DNA of 25,422 nucleotides from a virus. Positions 9,474 through 15,502 of this stretch are shown here, piece by piece. Location: the IMG/VR virus record IMGVR_UViG_3300030451_005087, positions 1 to 25,422 of that record; one strand, given 5' to 3'. The first letter of the stretch is position 1; each line of letters begins with the position of its first letter. The notes beneath the pieces were generated by a model, which had not been told where the DNA came from, did not search any database, and saw nothing but the letters and a program-made list of their open reading frames with translations. A program made the translations under genes and the position numbers.

Positions 9474-9815
9474 TTACCGACCACGAGGGTCTTGAACAGG
9501 ATAGCCTAATTGTGCAAAATGAATTATTATTTTGTCAAGATACTCCGAAAATTCAGATACACTTAAGTCCTTAGTAGACTCAATATCAAACAACTGTTTA
9601 ACTGTTTTGTGCATTTCATCTTCAGTGTAGCCAAGCTCATTGGCAATCTCTCTTATAATAGCTCTATAATATGCTAATTGCTTAGGAGAGTGGGCTTTTT
9701 CGGCACGTTTTACCTCAAGCCATACTTCACCCTCATAATCATATAAACTGCGTTTAAACCCCTCCCTATCATAGAGTTTTAACTTACCTTTTGTAACCTT
9801 ACCTGTAAATTTCAT
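9474..9815 (-). CDS. NinB/Orf-like recombination protein (probable)
   Basis: This encodes 113 residues. The central and C-terminal parts, SPKQLAYYRAIIREIANEL, GYTEDEMHKTVKQLF and STKDLSVSEFSEYLDKI, followed by QLGYPVQDPRG, match the pattern of lambda NinB (Orf) relatives: repeated short helices, then the TxxLSxxEFxxYL motif, then a Pro-rich end. NinB-type proteins bind ssDNA and assist RecA- or Red-type recombination. The ATG overlaps the upstream stop (ATGA). It is the last gene of the minus-strand cluster, directly after three nuclease-like genes, which fits a recombination role. The resemblance is by eye only. Confidence 0.5.
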   Translation of the reverse strand: MKFTGKVTKGKLKLYDREGFKRSLYDYEGEVWLEVKRAEKAHSPKQLAYYRAIIREIANELGYTEDEMHKTVKQLFDIESTKDLSVSEFSEYLDKIIIHFAQLGYPVQDPRGR

Positions 9816-10333
9816 AGAAATGGTTGCCTCATTTGATGTTCAGTATATGCGTTTGTAAGATTTTGTGGAGAATAATCAAATATATCTTTAATCTTGACTA
9901 ACAACAATCTGCTTGCCTTGTTGTCACCTCCCCAAACATCTTTTATCTTTTTTTCTTTCTTAAGCTCTTTTAATCTTCTGCGAAGCTCTTTAATAGGAAG
10001 AATATAGCCTCCTAATATAATATCTCTATAACTTAATAAATGAATCCAAGTACCTGCCTTAGTTTTACTTAATCCACTTTTGTATGGCTGGCATATTTGC
10101 ATCTTTCCGTCTACTTTTTTCATTTTATTTTCTATTTCAATGGCTATATTTCCTGAACCTGTCCATTTTAATTTTTCGTTTGTACCATATGATTGCTCGG
10201 TCTTTACCTCAATAGAAGGGTCTTGTTCTAAAATGGTCTGTACAATATACTCACCTTCCTCTCCTTTTTTGAGGCAAGATTCAAAATCTAATTTAATATC
10301 ATAATTATAATCTTTATAGCTTACTTTTGGCAT
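9812..10333 (-). CDS. PD-(D/E)XK-like nuclease, putative
   Basis: This encodes 173 residues. A helix with GEEGEY (24-29) is followed by a strand IEVKTE (41-46), then W57 and GNIAIEIENK (61-70). After that come KSGLSKTKAGTW (85-96) and a helix rich in Lys and Glu (about 115-132). The order Glu-helix, VK strand, GN-xx-xE-xE-xK, then SGL...T.A..W is what I know from phage PD-(D/E)XK-type endonucleases, with E66, E68 and K70 as candidate metal ligands. The exact active site cannot be fixed without a structural model. AAAGGG lies nine bases before the ATG. The start overlaps the 3' end of the HNH gene by 13 bases. Confidence 0.5.
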   Translation of the reverse strand: MPKVSYKDYNYDIKLDFESCLKKGEEGEYIVQTILEQDPSIEVKTEQSYGTNEKLKWTGSGNIAIEIENKMKKVDGKMQICQPYKSGLSKTKAGTWIHLLSYRDIILGGYILPIKELRRRLKELKKEKKIKDVWGGDNKASRLLLVKIKDIFDYSPQNLTNAYTEHQMRQPFL

Positions 10334-10596
10334 CTTCTAAACCCTTTATTCATTTGATAACAAACTTTCCACATATTAACATAATTTTTCTTTTCAAATT
10401 CTGTATTGCCAATCTGATGCCACTCTTGGTGGTGTTGTCGGCAAAGGGGAACGCAAGAAAAGTCCTCCACGCAATCGCTTTTTCTATTGCCCCCCATACC
10501 AATGGTGTCCAAGTGATGAGCATCAACAGGAGAAACGCCACATACAGAACACCCAAATCTCTTTACAAACTCTATATAGTCTTTATTTAAGCTCAC
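10321..10596 (-). CDS. HNH-type endonuclease-like protein
   Basis: This encodes 91 residues from a GTG start. Cys16/Cys19 (CSVCG) and Cys48/Cys52 can form a zinc site. DAHHLD (25-30) and LCRQHHQEWH (51-60) supply the His residues of a beta-beta-alpha-metal nuclease core, and GMGGNRKSD (33-41) lies between. This is the layout of small phage HNH proteins and of recombination-associated HNH domains of the DUF968/NinG neighbourhood. The GTG is preceded by AAAGGA eleven bases upstream and overlaps the resolvase-like gene by 14 bases. No in-frame ATG precedes the first Cys pair. In this cluster it probably processes recombination or replication intermediates rather than acting as a homing enzyme. 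Confidence 0.7.
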   Translation of the reverse strand: MSLNKDYIEFVKRFGCSVCGVSPVDAHHLDTIGMGGNRKSDCVEDFSCVPLCRQHHQEWHQIGNTEFEKKNYVNMWKVCYQMNKGFRRCQK

Positions 10597-10963
10597 GAAA
10601 CAATGTATCCTTTAGCTCTTTATTTTCCATTTCTAAAGATTCTTTTTCTTGGTATAAATCATTCATCCTATTTATAATTTCGCCAAGCGTTTCAACTGTC
10701 ATTGTCGCATAAGTTCCTGTTCTATTTCCTTTAAAGATTTGGAAATCCACTTCTTCATTTGGGATATAGAATGGTGATATTTGTGCTTTGCATTTAGCTT
10801 GCCATTTATATTCGTCATTAAGCGTTCCATCAACTCCTTCAGTAAGACCCATAGAACGACCATCACTCCCCCAAGCACGCCTGCAAGATAAGCCGACAGC
10901 TTCAAAAAAATTAACAATCCATCTTTCAAATGTATTCCCCTTTATTTTACTTTTATTTGGCAT
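10583..10963 (-). CDS. Holliday-junction-resolvase-like PD-(D/E)XK protein
   Basis: This encodes 126 residues. KGNTFERWIVNFFEAVGL (8-25) holds the first-helix Glu13. R28/R29 then WGSDGRS (31-37) follow, then GVDGTL with Asp45, then WQAKCK with Gln55/Lys57. This is the E...R..S.G...D...(E/Q)xK series of archaeal-type resolvases (Hjc/Hjr-like), with Gln in place of the usual Glu. Residues 95-126 form a charged coiled-coil tail (LYQEKESLEMENKEL). It would cut branched DNA before packaging. GGGG lies six bases before the ATG, and the start overlaps the upstream gene by 11 bases. Confidence 0.6.
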   Translation of the reverse strand: MPNKSKIKGNTFERWIVNFFEAVGLSCRRAWGSDGRSMGLTEGVDGTLNDEYKWQAKCKAQISPFYIPNEEVDFQIFKGNRTGTYATMTVETLGEIINRMNDLYQEKESLEMENKELKDTLFRELK

Positions 10964-11327
10964 TTTTTACCCCATTCGCAATTTGATTTACATAAATGTG
11001 CCTAAATTCTTCTGACCACATCTTTAGTTTTTTAATATAGGCATCTAAAGATATGTTTCCATCAATATAATCGTGAGCTACTACATCAAGACCATCTCTG
11101 CAAAAATCATATTCTCCTTTCTCTATTTTTTTTTCAGGGTCAAAATCAGGCATATCCTCTTGAGGGATTTGATATATATCCCAAATAACTTCTGTAGTTT
11201 TGTCAAGGTCTAAAACCTCATAAATTTGCATTCTATTACCAAAAACTTCCCCTAATTTATATAAAAATTGGTAAACTTTTTTTTGGTCTTGAAGTATTGC
11301 CCTTACTTGCTTTTCATTTATTTCCAT
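10953..11327 (-). CDS. Hypothetical acidic protein in recombination cluster
   Basis: This encodes 124 residues from ATG at 11327, starting MEINEKQVRAILQDQ. An in-frame ATG 15 codons upstream (11372) would overlap the preceding gene by 59 bases; 11327 has AAGGAATGGGAAG just before it and overlaps by only 14. The protein is mixed helical and acidic (IPQEDMPDFDPEKKIEKGEY), with HDYIDGNISLDAYIKKLKMW near the C-terminus. There are no catalytic motifs and no Cys clusters. The family is not recognised. Confidence 0.65.
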   Translation of the reverse strand: MEINEKQVRAILQDQKKVYQFLYKLGEVFGNRMQIYEVLDLDKTTEVIWDIYQIPQEDMPDFDPEKKIEKGEYDFCRDGLDVVAHDYIDGNISLDAYIKKLKMWSEEFRHIYVNQIANGVKNAK

Positions 11328-11538
11328 CTTCCCATTCCTTATATCTTTTGTTTTGTTTATACTTACTTCCAAATTCTTCTCTCATTGCACAATGTTTACA
11401 TACAATCTTGTTTACAAAATTATCAAGCAATTTTATAATTGCAGGGTGTGGTTTTAATAGGTAAAATATTGACCTGTTTTTATAAACGCCACATAGTTCG
11501 CATTTTCTACTTTGCTTTTCCGTTGGTGTGATTCTCAA
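11314..11538 (-). CDS. Small Cys-rich (zinc-ribbon-like) protein
   Basis: This encodes 74 residues from a TTG start; no in-frame ATG lies before the first Cys pair. Two pairs, CELC (13-16) and CKHC (47-50), are spaced as in a treble-clef or ribbon zinc site, with a basic linker and basic C-terminus (KYKQNKRYKEW). GAGGG lies ten bases before TTG. It overlaps its upstream neighbour by 32 bases. It could be a nucleic-acid-binding accessory; the family is unknown. Confidence 0.55.
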   Translation of the reverse strand: MRITPTEKQSRKCELCGVYKNRSIFYLLKPHPAIIKLLDNFVNKIVCKHCAMREEFGSKYKQNKRYKEWEDGNK

Positions 11539-11761
11539 TCGGTGGTATCCCTCTTCTATTTAGGTTTTGATTTACCAACTCAAGCAATCTTTTTTCAGTA
11601 ATCTTTATAAGATGTTCAGTTACTTTAGTACCAAACTCTGTTTCTTGACCATATAAAAAATTACCATCATCATCATAAACTGCAAGGCTCTTTAGTTTTT
11701 TTAGCTGACTTCTGTAAACAGCCATTATAACATCTCTTGTTTTTTGATTTGCAGACCTCAT
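11507..11761 (-). CDS. Hypothetical protein, 84 residues
   Basis: The ATG at 11761 follows AAAGGAACAT and lies eight bases after the stop of the small membrane protein gene. The protein is helical and basic at the N-terminus (QKTRDVIMAVYRSQLKKLKS), followed by a turn (YDDDGNFLYGQ) and a second helix (KVTEHLIKITEKRLLELVNQ). No motif is recognised. Confidence 0.65.
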   Translation of the reverse strand: MRSANQKTRDVIMAVYRSQLKKLKSLAVYDDDGNFLYGQETEFGTKVTEHLIKITEKRLLELVNQNLNRRGIPPIENHTNGKAK

Positions 11762-11769
11762 ATGTTCCT

Positions 11770-11916
11770 TTATTGTCTATTTTTTTCTTCAATATATATT
11801 GTCAATGCACTCATAAGTGCAACAACTATTGTGATTGTAGTGATGCTCAAGGCTATCCATATTAATATCATTATAAGTATATCTATCATAAATCTCCATA
11901 GTTTTGCCCTAGCCAT
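11770..11916 (-). CDS. Small single-span membrane protein
   Basis: This encodes 48 residues, starting MARAKLWRFM. Residues 9-42 are almost entirely Ile, Leu, Met, Val, Ala, Thr and Ser, long enough for one or two membrane passes, and a charged end (EEKNRQ) follows. Positive charges before the hydrophobic stretch suggest the N-terminus faces the cytoplasm. The stop lies eight bases before the next ATG, with the intervening AAAGGA as its ribosome site. No strong ribosome site precedes its own start. The opposite strand also has an open frame here, which I take to be a shadow. Confidence 0.55.
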   Translation of the reverse strand: MARAKLWRFMIDILIMILIWIALSITTITIVVALMSALTIYIEEKNRQ

Positions 11917-12001
11917 AGGACTTTACAGTTTTTAATGAGCAACTTGTAGCCTCATAATTCATTACGTAGTCAGCACACAAATTCTTACACTTGATTACTG
12001 A

Positions 12002-12087
12002 GTGCCTATGGCTCTCTTGGGCAATGGTAGGCATAGTAAGTAGGCAGACGAGAACCTACTTTAGGGAAAGGGCAACCTATCTATGCC
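12002..12087 (-). ncRNA. Candidate structured RNA element (three-way junction) inside operon
   Basis: GGCATAG (12030-12036) pairs with CTATGCC (12081-12087). Inside, AAGTAGG (12038-12044) pairs with CCTACTT (12055-12061), and TAGG (12062-12065) with CCTA (12076-12079). Only one unpaired base joins each arm to the outer stem and none separates the arms, so the drawing is a compact three-way junction. An alternative stem, GTGCCTA (12002-12008) with TAGGCAT (12028-12034), would use the same bases as the outer stem, so the element could switch. It lies between two minus-strand genes, its outer stem overlapping the upstream gene's stop, and is richer in G+C than its surroundings. The strand is inferred from the operon. 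Confidence 0.4.
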
Positions 12088-12271
12088 TTAATTCTTTTAA
12101 ACATTGTTCTGCTATTTTATAACTTTTAGCTTCAACAGAACACCTCAACCCTTCTTTCAACAACTTATTCTCAATCATAAGGATATTATTCTCTCTTTCA
12201 AGAACCTTTATCCTCTCATTTTTAATCAATATGTCTTTCATTGCTTCTTCCTTTTGGAAATCTTCATCCAT
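12077..12271 (-). CDS. Small coiled-coil protein
   Basis: This encodes 64 residues. AAGGAG lies five bases before the ATG. Residues 10-45 (KDILIKNERIKVLERENNIL and on) have heptad-like Leu/Ile spacing and high charge, as expected for a dimeric coiled coil. The C-terminus is basic (ELRHR). It lies directly after the O-like replication gene, and a loader or partner role is possible but unproven. Confidence 0.6.
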   Translation of the reverse strand: MDEDFQKEEAMKDILIKNERIKVLERENNILMIENKLLKEGLRCSVEAKSYKIAEQCLKELRHR

Positions 12272-12272
12272 A

Positions 12273-12668
12273 TCAACTCCTTGTTGGTTTTAAGTCTACG
12301 CCACAACATCTACTATTTTCCATATGAATCTGAAACTTATCATATGTATTACAATCACCACAAGATGTACAGAACCCTAATCGTGCATTACCTGATGGTG
12401 CAAGTTTAAAATCTGTTGCAACAATCTTTTTATTAACAATTACATCAGTTTCAAAATCATCTTCCCAATTTTCACCATTTATAAAAGTAGAGGGGTGTTT
12501 TATAAATTGAGGTTCAGTACCTTGAATCTGAATCTGTTTGATATATTTTCTAACGCCTTCAATGCACTCAATTTGAGTCTTTTTCGGCAATCTATTGAAA
12601 GATACCCTTGCCCTCTTCTTTTCTTTTTTTCGTGGATATATGCTCCAAAACGTATCAAAATTATCCAT
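12273..12668 (-). CDS. O-like phage replication protein with C-terminal zinc ribbon
   Basis: This encodes 131 residues from ATG 12668, preceded by AAGGGATTAGAT; an upstream in-frame GTG at 12695 would overlap the preceding gene. FDTFWSIYPRKKEKKRA (4-20) and FIKHPSTFINGENWEDD (55-71) are the two hallmarks of the C-terminal helicase-loader-interaction region found in phage replication initiators of the lambda O/DnaT kind. The usual N-terminal winged-helix origin-binding domain is absent. Instead the protein continues into a Cys cluster (C100, C103, C106, C121, C122) that looks like a zinc ribbon. It may recruit the host helicase using a separate DNA-binding partner or its own zinc finger. SSB is encoded two genes upstream. 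Confidence 0.65.
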   Translation of the reverse strand: MDNFDTFWSIYPRKKEKKRARVSFNRLPKKTQIECIEGVRKYIKQIQIQGTEPQFIKHPSTFINGENWEDDFETDVIVNKKIVATDFKLAPSGNARLGFCTSCGDCNTYDKFQIHMENSRCCGVDLKPTRS

Positions 12669-12678
12669 ATCTAATCCC

Positions 12679-12930
12679 TTAATTACAATTTGCACAACTA
12701 TCTACCTTTTCTTTACCTATTGATGGAAAATCGTGATAAATATCAATCTCATTGTCCTTGTAGAATCTTCTTGCATATGATAATGTCGGTTGAAAAACGT
12801 GCTTACAAGTCTTACAATAAAACATACGTCTGTCTTGTGATTGCTCATTGTCGCCACCGACATTTATTTTATCTAATTCTTTTCTAATTCTTTGTCTTTG
12901 TGTGGTTTGGATTGCCCAATCTATTCCCAT
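12679..12930 (-). CDS. Zinc-ribbon-like hypothetical protein
   Basis: This encodes 83 residues. AAGGAG precedes the ATG. CKTC (39-42) and CANC (79-82) form a likely four-Cys zinc site separated by an acidic loop. The N-terminus is basic (QTTQRQRIRKELDK). It is located between SSB and the O-like gene, so DNA or helicase binding is plausible but inferred from position. Confidence 0.6.
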   Translation of the reverse strand: MGIDWAIQTTQRQRIRKELDKINVGGDNEQSQDRRMFYCKTCKHVFQPTLSYARRFYKDNEIDIYHDFPSIGKEKVDSCANCN

Positions 12931-12945
12931 TATAATCTCCTTAAA

Positions 12946-12968
12946 GGGGGTAGAAAAATACTACCCCC
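12946..12968 (-). terminator. Hairpin after ssb, attenuator or terminator
   Basis: GGGGGTAG and CTACCCCC form a perfect 8-bp stem with a 7-base loop. On the minus strand it is followed by only TTT, so it may be a weak terminator or an mRNA-stabilising stem that sets SSB apart from the downstream genes. The next gene's ribosome site begins right after it. Confidence 0.5.
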
Positions 12969-12981
12969 ATTTATAATTAAC

Positions 12982-13260
12982 CTAAAATGGTAAGTCATCA
13001 TCAGTTGCAGTTTCAGTAGCCATCTGTGGGCTATCACCGAAAACAAACTCTTTACCATTGCCTACAAAGTTTTTAGAAGCCTTATTCAAACGCTCCTCTT
13101 GACTTTGTTGCTCATAAATATAATGAGTATCACCATATTGATTCTCACCATCTCTATTCTCTGCTACAACTAAATTAGCGTAAGTTCCCTTCTCTCCTTG
13201 ATAAAACTTTTCTTTATCTAATTTAGTTACATCTATTTTTAGGTTTATTATTTTACCCAT
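12982..13260 (-). CDS. ssb: Single-stranded DNA-binding protein
   Basis: This encodes 92 residues from ATG 13260 (second Met of the open frame). AGAGG lies eight bases upstream of this ATG and only two before the first ATG. The last residues, TDDDLPF, are the acidic tip by which SSB proteins bind their partners, a very specific signature (usually DDDIPF). The body is short compared with the 110-180 residues of typical SSB; the beta-strand part is residues 1-65, with many Gln/Tyr/Asn (YGDTHYIYEQQSQEERL). It would coat ssDNA during replication and recombination. The start overlaps the upstream gene by 8 bases, so the two proteins are made together. Confidence 0.8.
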   Translation of the reverse strand: MGKIINLKIDVTKLDKEKFYQGEKGTYANLVVAENRDGENQYGDTHYIYEQQSQEERLNKASKNFVGNGKEFVFGDSPQMATETATDDDLPF

Positions 13261-13801
13261 TTTCATTACCTCTTATTCTGTTATTTAACTTATCTATGTA
13301 TTCACTTGCTTTGCTTTTGGTTAGACCCTCAAACTCTATATGTCTTTTGACATTGGCTTGAACCTCTAAATCCATAATCAACTTTTTTTGTTTTTGTGTC
13401 GCAGGTATTGGTGCAACCTTTACCTCTTCATCAGGTTTCTTAAAATTATCTGCCTCTGAATCTGAATATATACCATATTCGTAAGCATTTATAAGTTTTA
13501 AGATACACCTATCTATTCCACGTTTCTCTCCCATCATCCCATAATATCTAGATTGACAATTCTCTTTACTTGCCTCACCAATAGATGTAATAGTCTTGTC
13601 ACCTTTAGACATTGTAATCAGGAATCTACAAAAATCTCTTTCACTATTTAAAGTTTTCCAATCTGTCATTACAATGTTTTCCATTGATGCAATCTTCTCA
13701 CAAGCATCGTGAGTTATAATCCACTTACCACTCTGCTTATGTTTCCAAAAGTCTACCTTTGGGTCAAGTTTATATTTAGTAGCTAACTCTTTAATCTGCA
13801 T
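13253..13801 (-). CDS. Putative ssDNA annealing/recombination-associated protein
   Basis: This encodes 182 residues. The core at 20-118 has KHKQSGKWIITHDACEKIA, SIGEASKENCQ, YYGMMGEKRGIDRCILKLIN and YGIYSDSEADNF. The block 'all AEKRA-like helix then ILKL, then SDSEAD' resembles Rad52-type/single-strand-annealing proteins coded next to SSB in many phages. The C-terminus (TQKQKKLIMDLE, then LTKSKASEYIDKLN, 135-172) is a short conserved helical domain seen attached to several phage DNA proteins. GGAG precedes the ATG. It overlaps the XRE gene by 11 bases and ssb by 8. The function is suggested by pattern and neighbours and is not certain. Confidence 0.5.
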   Translation of the reverse strand: MQIKELATKYKLDPKVDFWKHKQSGKWIITHDACEKIASMENIVMTDWKTLNSERDFCRFLITMSKGDKTITSIGEASKENCQSRYYGMMGEKRGIDRCILKLINAYEYGIYSDSEADNFKKPDEEVKVAPIPATQKQKKLIMDLEVQANVKRHIEFEGLTKSKASEYIDKLNNRIRGNENG

Positions 13802-13997
13802 TTACATCTCCAATATCATAAATATCTTCGGCAGTACATCCTAACACCTTGCACAATTTTGCTATATAAATACCACTTGGTTGTCTGTGATTGTTTACCC
13901 AATATGAAAAAGCAGTATCTGATACTCCCACAGACTTAGCTAAAAAGCCGTGCTTTATCCCCTTATCTGTTATTATTTGTTTTAAATTATTCTCCAT
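13791..13997 (-). CDS. XRE-family HTH regulator
   Basis: This encodes 68 residues. Residues 15-55 form the classic Cro/cI helix-turn-helix: GFLAKSVGVSDTAFSYWVNN followed by GIYIAKLCKVLGCTAEDIYD. It is a DNA-binding domain only, with no dimerisation or cleavage domain, so it is nearer Cro than cI in size. GGAG precedes the ATG. It is first in an SSB-containing transcription unit with a candidate promoter 39 bases upstream. Likely targets are the nearby palindromic promoter regions on the same strand (inference). Confidence 0.8.
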   Translation of the reverse strand: MENNLKQIITDKGIKHGFLAKSVGVSDTAFSYWVNNHRQPSGIYIAKLCKVLGCTAEDIYDIGDVNAD

Positions 13998-14035
13998 AAT
14001 TTCTCCGTTATTATTTATTTTTAATCCCTGTTGTG

Positions 14036-14049
14036 TAATTTATAAACAT
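14036..14049 (-). promoter_or_regulatory. Core promoter motif upstream of XRE gene
   Basis: On the minus strand this reads ATGTTTATAAATTA and contains a -10-like TATAAA. The same 14-base pattern (consensus RTGTTWATAARTTA) precedes the genes at 15161 and 15812, each 27-39 bases before the start codon. No common -35 box is evident. Confidence 0.45.
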
Positions 14050-14091
14050 AAGTTCTAAAAAACCAAACAAAATTATTATCTGAATTTATAA

Positions 14092-14298
14092 TTAATCACC
14101 TCTTGAATATGGGTCGTTATGTTCATAGTCTAAATATAGTTCATTTAGAAGATGTTTTCTCTCATACTTTGAACCATACTCTAAATCAAAATATAAATCA
14201 GATGCCTCCTCTTCACCATAGTATGTAACATAATTGTCTTCACTAAAATAAATAGTTATCTCATCTTTTTGATTGTACTCCCATCTTGGGTATCTCAT
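14092..14298 (-). CDS. Small acidic hypothetical protein
   Basis: This encodes 68 residues from ATG 14298, starting MRYPRWEYNQKDEITIYF. The open frame allows a start six codons earlier, but 14298 overlaps the stop of the small membrane gene (ATGA) and has AAGGA upstream. It is rich in Tyr, Glu and Asp (EEEASDLYFDLEYGSKYE). No family is recognised. Confidence 0.6.
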   Translation of the reverse strand: MRYPRWEYNQKDEITIYFSEDNYVTYYGEEEASDLYFDLEYGSKYERKHLLNELYLDYEHNDPYSRGD

Positions 14299-14444
14299 TT
14301 TCTTTTTCCTTTCCATAGTTCATAATTAGGGTTTAAAGCCAAATATAATCTGTCAATATATATCCCTATTACAATAAATATATACATCGCTATAAATGGA
14401 TTTAAAACGATAAATAAGTTTAGTTTATCTATAAGCATTATCAT
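14295..14444 (-). CDS. Small membrane protein, 49 residues
   Basis: The start ATG overlaps the upstream stop (ATGA) and follows AAAGGTAACAA; its own stop overlaps the next start (ATGA). Residues 8-32 are hydrophobic (LNLFIVLNPFIAMYIFIVIG), one transmembrane helix, followed by a basic end (ELWKGKRK). The doubly coupled overlaps make it a convincing gene despite its size. The function is unknown; it could act on the host envelope. Confidence 0.6.
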   Translation of the reverse strand: MIMLIDKLNLFIVLNPFIAMYIFIVIGIYIDRLYLALNPNYELWKGKRK

Positions 14445-14647
14445 TTGTTACCTTTCAATGTTTGTTGTATCATCTCCAATGCCTCAACCCATCCACTAAT
14501 ATTAGCCCATTCAGTTTCGCTCATAGGTTTAGTTTCAAGGTTTGATTTTTCTTGCTCTAATACATCGTGTAACTGCATCATAAGTTTGTTACGCAAATCA
14601 GATACTCCATCTGCATATCCTAATTTATATTCTTCTGTCTTTATCAT
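14441..14647 (-). CDS. Small hypothetical protein, 68 residues
   Basis: GGGGGAG lies upstream of the ATG, which directly follows the stop of the preceding gene. It is a helical, acidic protein (DGVSDLRNKLMMQLHDVLEQ and WANISGWVEALEMIQQTLKG). No motif is recognised. It belongs to a run of tiny early genes coupled start to stop. Confidence 0.6.
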   Translation of the reverse strand: MIKTEEYKLGYADGVSDLRNKLMMQLHDVLEQEKSNLETKPMSETEWANISGWVEALEMIQQTLKGNK

Positions 14648-14830
14648 TTATAACTCCCCCTTCATTTTGGCTAAATATTCTTCTGCTTCTTCTCTTGTTT
14701 TAAAGTGGTCTTCATTTATAATATCATCTTCTACAACATATCCTACTACATAAGTCCACTCCTCTACCTCTTTTCCATTGTCATTAATAAAATCCCAAAC
14801 CTTTTCTATTGTCCATTGACCTTTATTCAT
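14648..14830 (-). CDS. Small hypothetical protein, 60 residues
   Basis: AAGGAG lies before the ATG, which overlaps the preceding stop (AAATGA). It is acidic with Trp residues and has two beta-like strands (WTYVVGYVVEDDIINEDHF) then a helix (TREEAEEYLAKMKGE). The beta-beta-alpha shape is shared with the next upstream product (14827-15006), so the two may be diverged duplicates. No function is recognised. Confidence 0.6.
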   Translation of the reverse strand: MNKGQWTIEKVWDFINDNGKEVEEWTYVVGYVVEDDIINEDHFKTREEAEEYLAKMKGEL

Positions 14831-15006
14831 TTTATCTCCTTAAATAAATGGCTCATCATCTCAACCATTGGTTGATTGGTAGCCTTGTTAATATAATCAA
14901 CTGCTTTATTATAATCTCTGAAACATTCAAGTTCAAGTGAATCGCCATCACTCCAATATCCAATGACATTATAATAATTATCCTCTTTTTCTATTTTGTA
15001 TTTCAT
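14827..15006 (-). CDS. Small hypothetical protein, 59 residues
   Basis: The start shares bases with the upstream stop (TAATG), and the stop overlaps the next ATG. The product begins MKYKIEKEDNYYNVIGYW, then DGDSLELECFRDYNKAVDYI, with a helical end. The strand-strand-helix pattern resembles its downstream neighbour. Its ribosome site is weak (GAGG within the upstream gene), so translation is probably coupled. Confidence 0.55.
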   Translation of the reverse strand: MKYKIEKEDNYYNVIGYWSDGDSLELECFRDYNKAVDYINKATNQPMVEMMSHLFKEIK

Positions 15007-15161
15007 TACGCTAATTCCTCTGCTAAATCTTTAATTTGGTCTGATGTAAGCCATATATCCACCTCATTACCAGAATCATCAGTTTTTATAATTCTAACGC
15101 CTTTGGAACGTCTTATAATAACTAATCTTGTATCTTCAGTAATTTGTTTTATATTGTTCAT
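15006..15161 (-). CDS. Small hypothetical protein, 51 residues
   Basis: This is the first gene of an early unit: AGGAG precedes the ATG and a core promoter motif lies 27 bases upstream. The product starts MNNIKQITEDTRLVIIRRSK and ends in a helix (WLTSDQIKDLAEELA). It is too short for a domain call, although the beta-hairpin then helix is reminiscent of small anti-host or regulatory phage proteins. Confidence 0.55.
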   Translation of the reverse strand: MNNIKQITEDTRLVIIRRSKGVRIIKTDDSGNEVDIWLTSDQIKDLAEELA

Positions 15162-15187
15162 TTTTATCTCCTGCTTGTTTGATGTAA

Positions 15188-15240
15188 TAATTTATTAACA
15201 CTTGTTACTTAATTCCTAATCTTTTTTTAACAAAAGTTAA
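15188..15240 (-). promoter_or_regulatory. Promoter/operator region upstream of 15161 gene
   Basis: Minus-strand GTGTTAATAAATTA is read from 15201 to 15188, the same core as at 14036 and 15841. It is overlapped by a palindrome, TAACA-CT-TGTTA (15197-15208). A second palindrome, TTAAC-AAAA-GTTAA, ends at 15240. The paired dyads fit repressor binding sites for the nearby XRE protein; this is an inference. Confidence 0.4.
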
Positions 15241-15244
15241 TCCG

Positions 15245-15502
15245 TTAAATATACTTTTTATAATATATCGCTATAATATCTTCTTTAGTTTCAAGGTCTT
15301 TTTTATTTTGTATTTTATTTATATCATCCATAAATTTCTTTACATCTATTAATCTGATGAAATCAAAACCACCTTCATAACCTCTAATAATGTAGTTATA
15401 TGGTTTTAAAGAATCCCTTACAACAAAGTTATCAATATCAGATACTCTCTTTAATTCTGCACCAAGTTTCTCAAATACTGTTTCTTGTAGTCTTTTAAAC
15501 AT
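15245..15502 (-). CDS. Hypothetical protein, 85 residues
   Basis: GAGGAG lies upstream of the ATG, and the stop of the preceding gene overlaps it by one base. It has a helical N-terminus (FKRLQETVFEKLGAELKRV), a central beta part (NYIIRGYEGGFDFIRLIDVK), then a Lys-rich helix and YYKKYI end. It is not recognised. It is the third gene behind the promoter near 15850. Confidence 0.6.
   Translation of the reverse strand: MFKRLQETVFEKLGAELKRVSDIDNFVVRDSLKPYNYIIRGYEGGFDFIRLIDVKKFMDDINKIQNKKDLETKEDIIAIYYKKYI

Noticed and set aside
9365-9574. 69-codon plus-strand ORF
   Set aside because: Runs 100 bases into the convergent NinB-like gene and lacks a ribosome site; the 36-codon frame at 9351 fits better, though it too is doubtful.
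11744-11935. Plus-strand hydrophobic ORF of 63 codons
   Set aside because: Exact antisense of the better-placed minus-strand membrane gene and against operon direction.
11909-12034. 41-codon minus-strand ORF starting MPTIAQESHR
   Set aside because: No ribosome site, start lies in the structured element, and only an 8-base overlap with the membrane protein gene supports it.
12030-12087. tRNA gene (7-bp acceptor-like stem)
   Set aside because: Only 58 bases, two arms not three, and no T-arm consensus or anticodon stem of five pairs.
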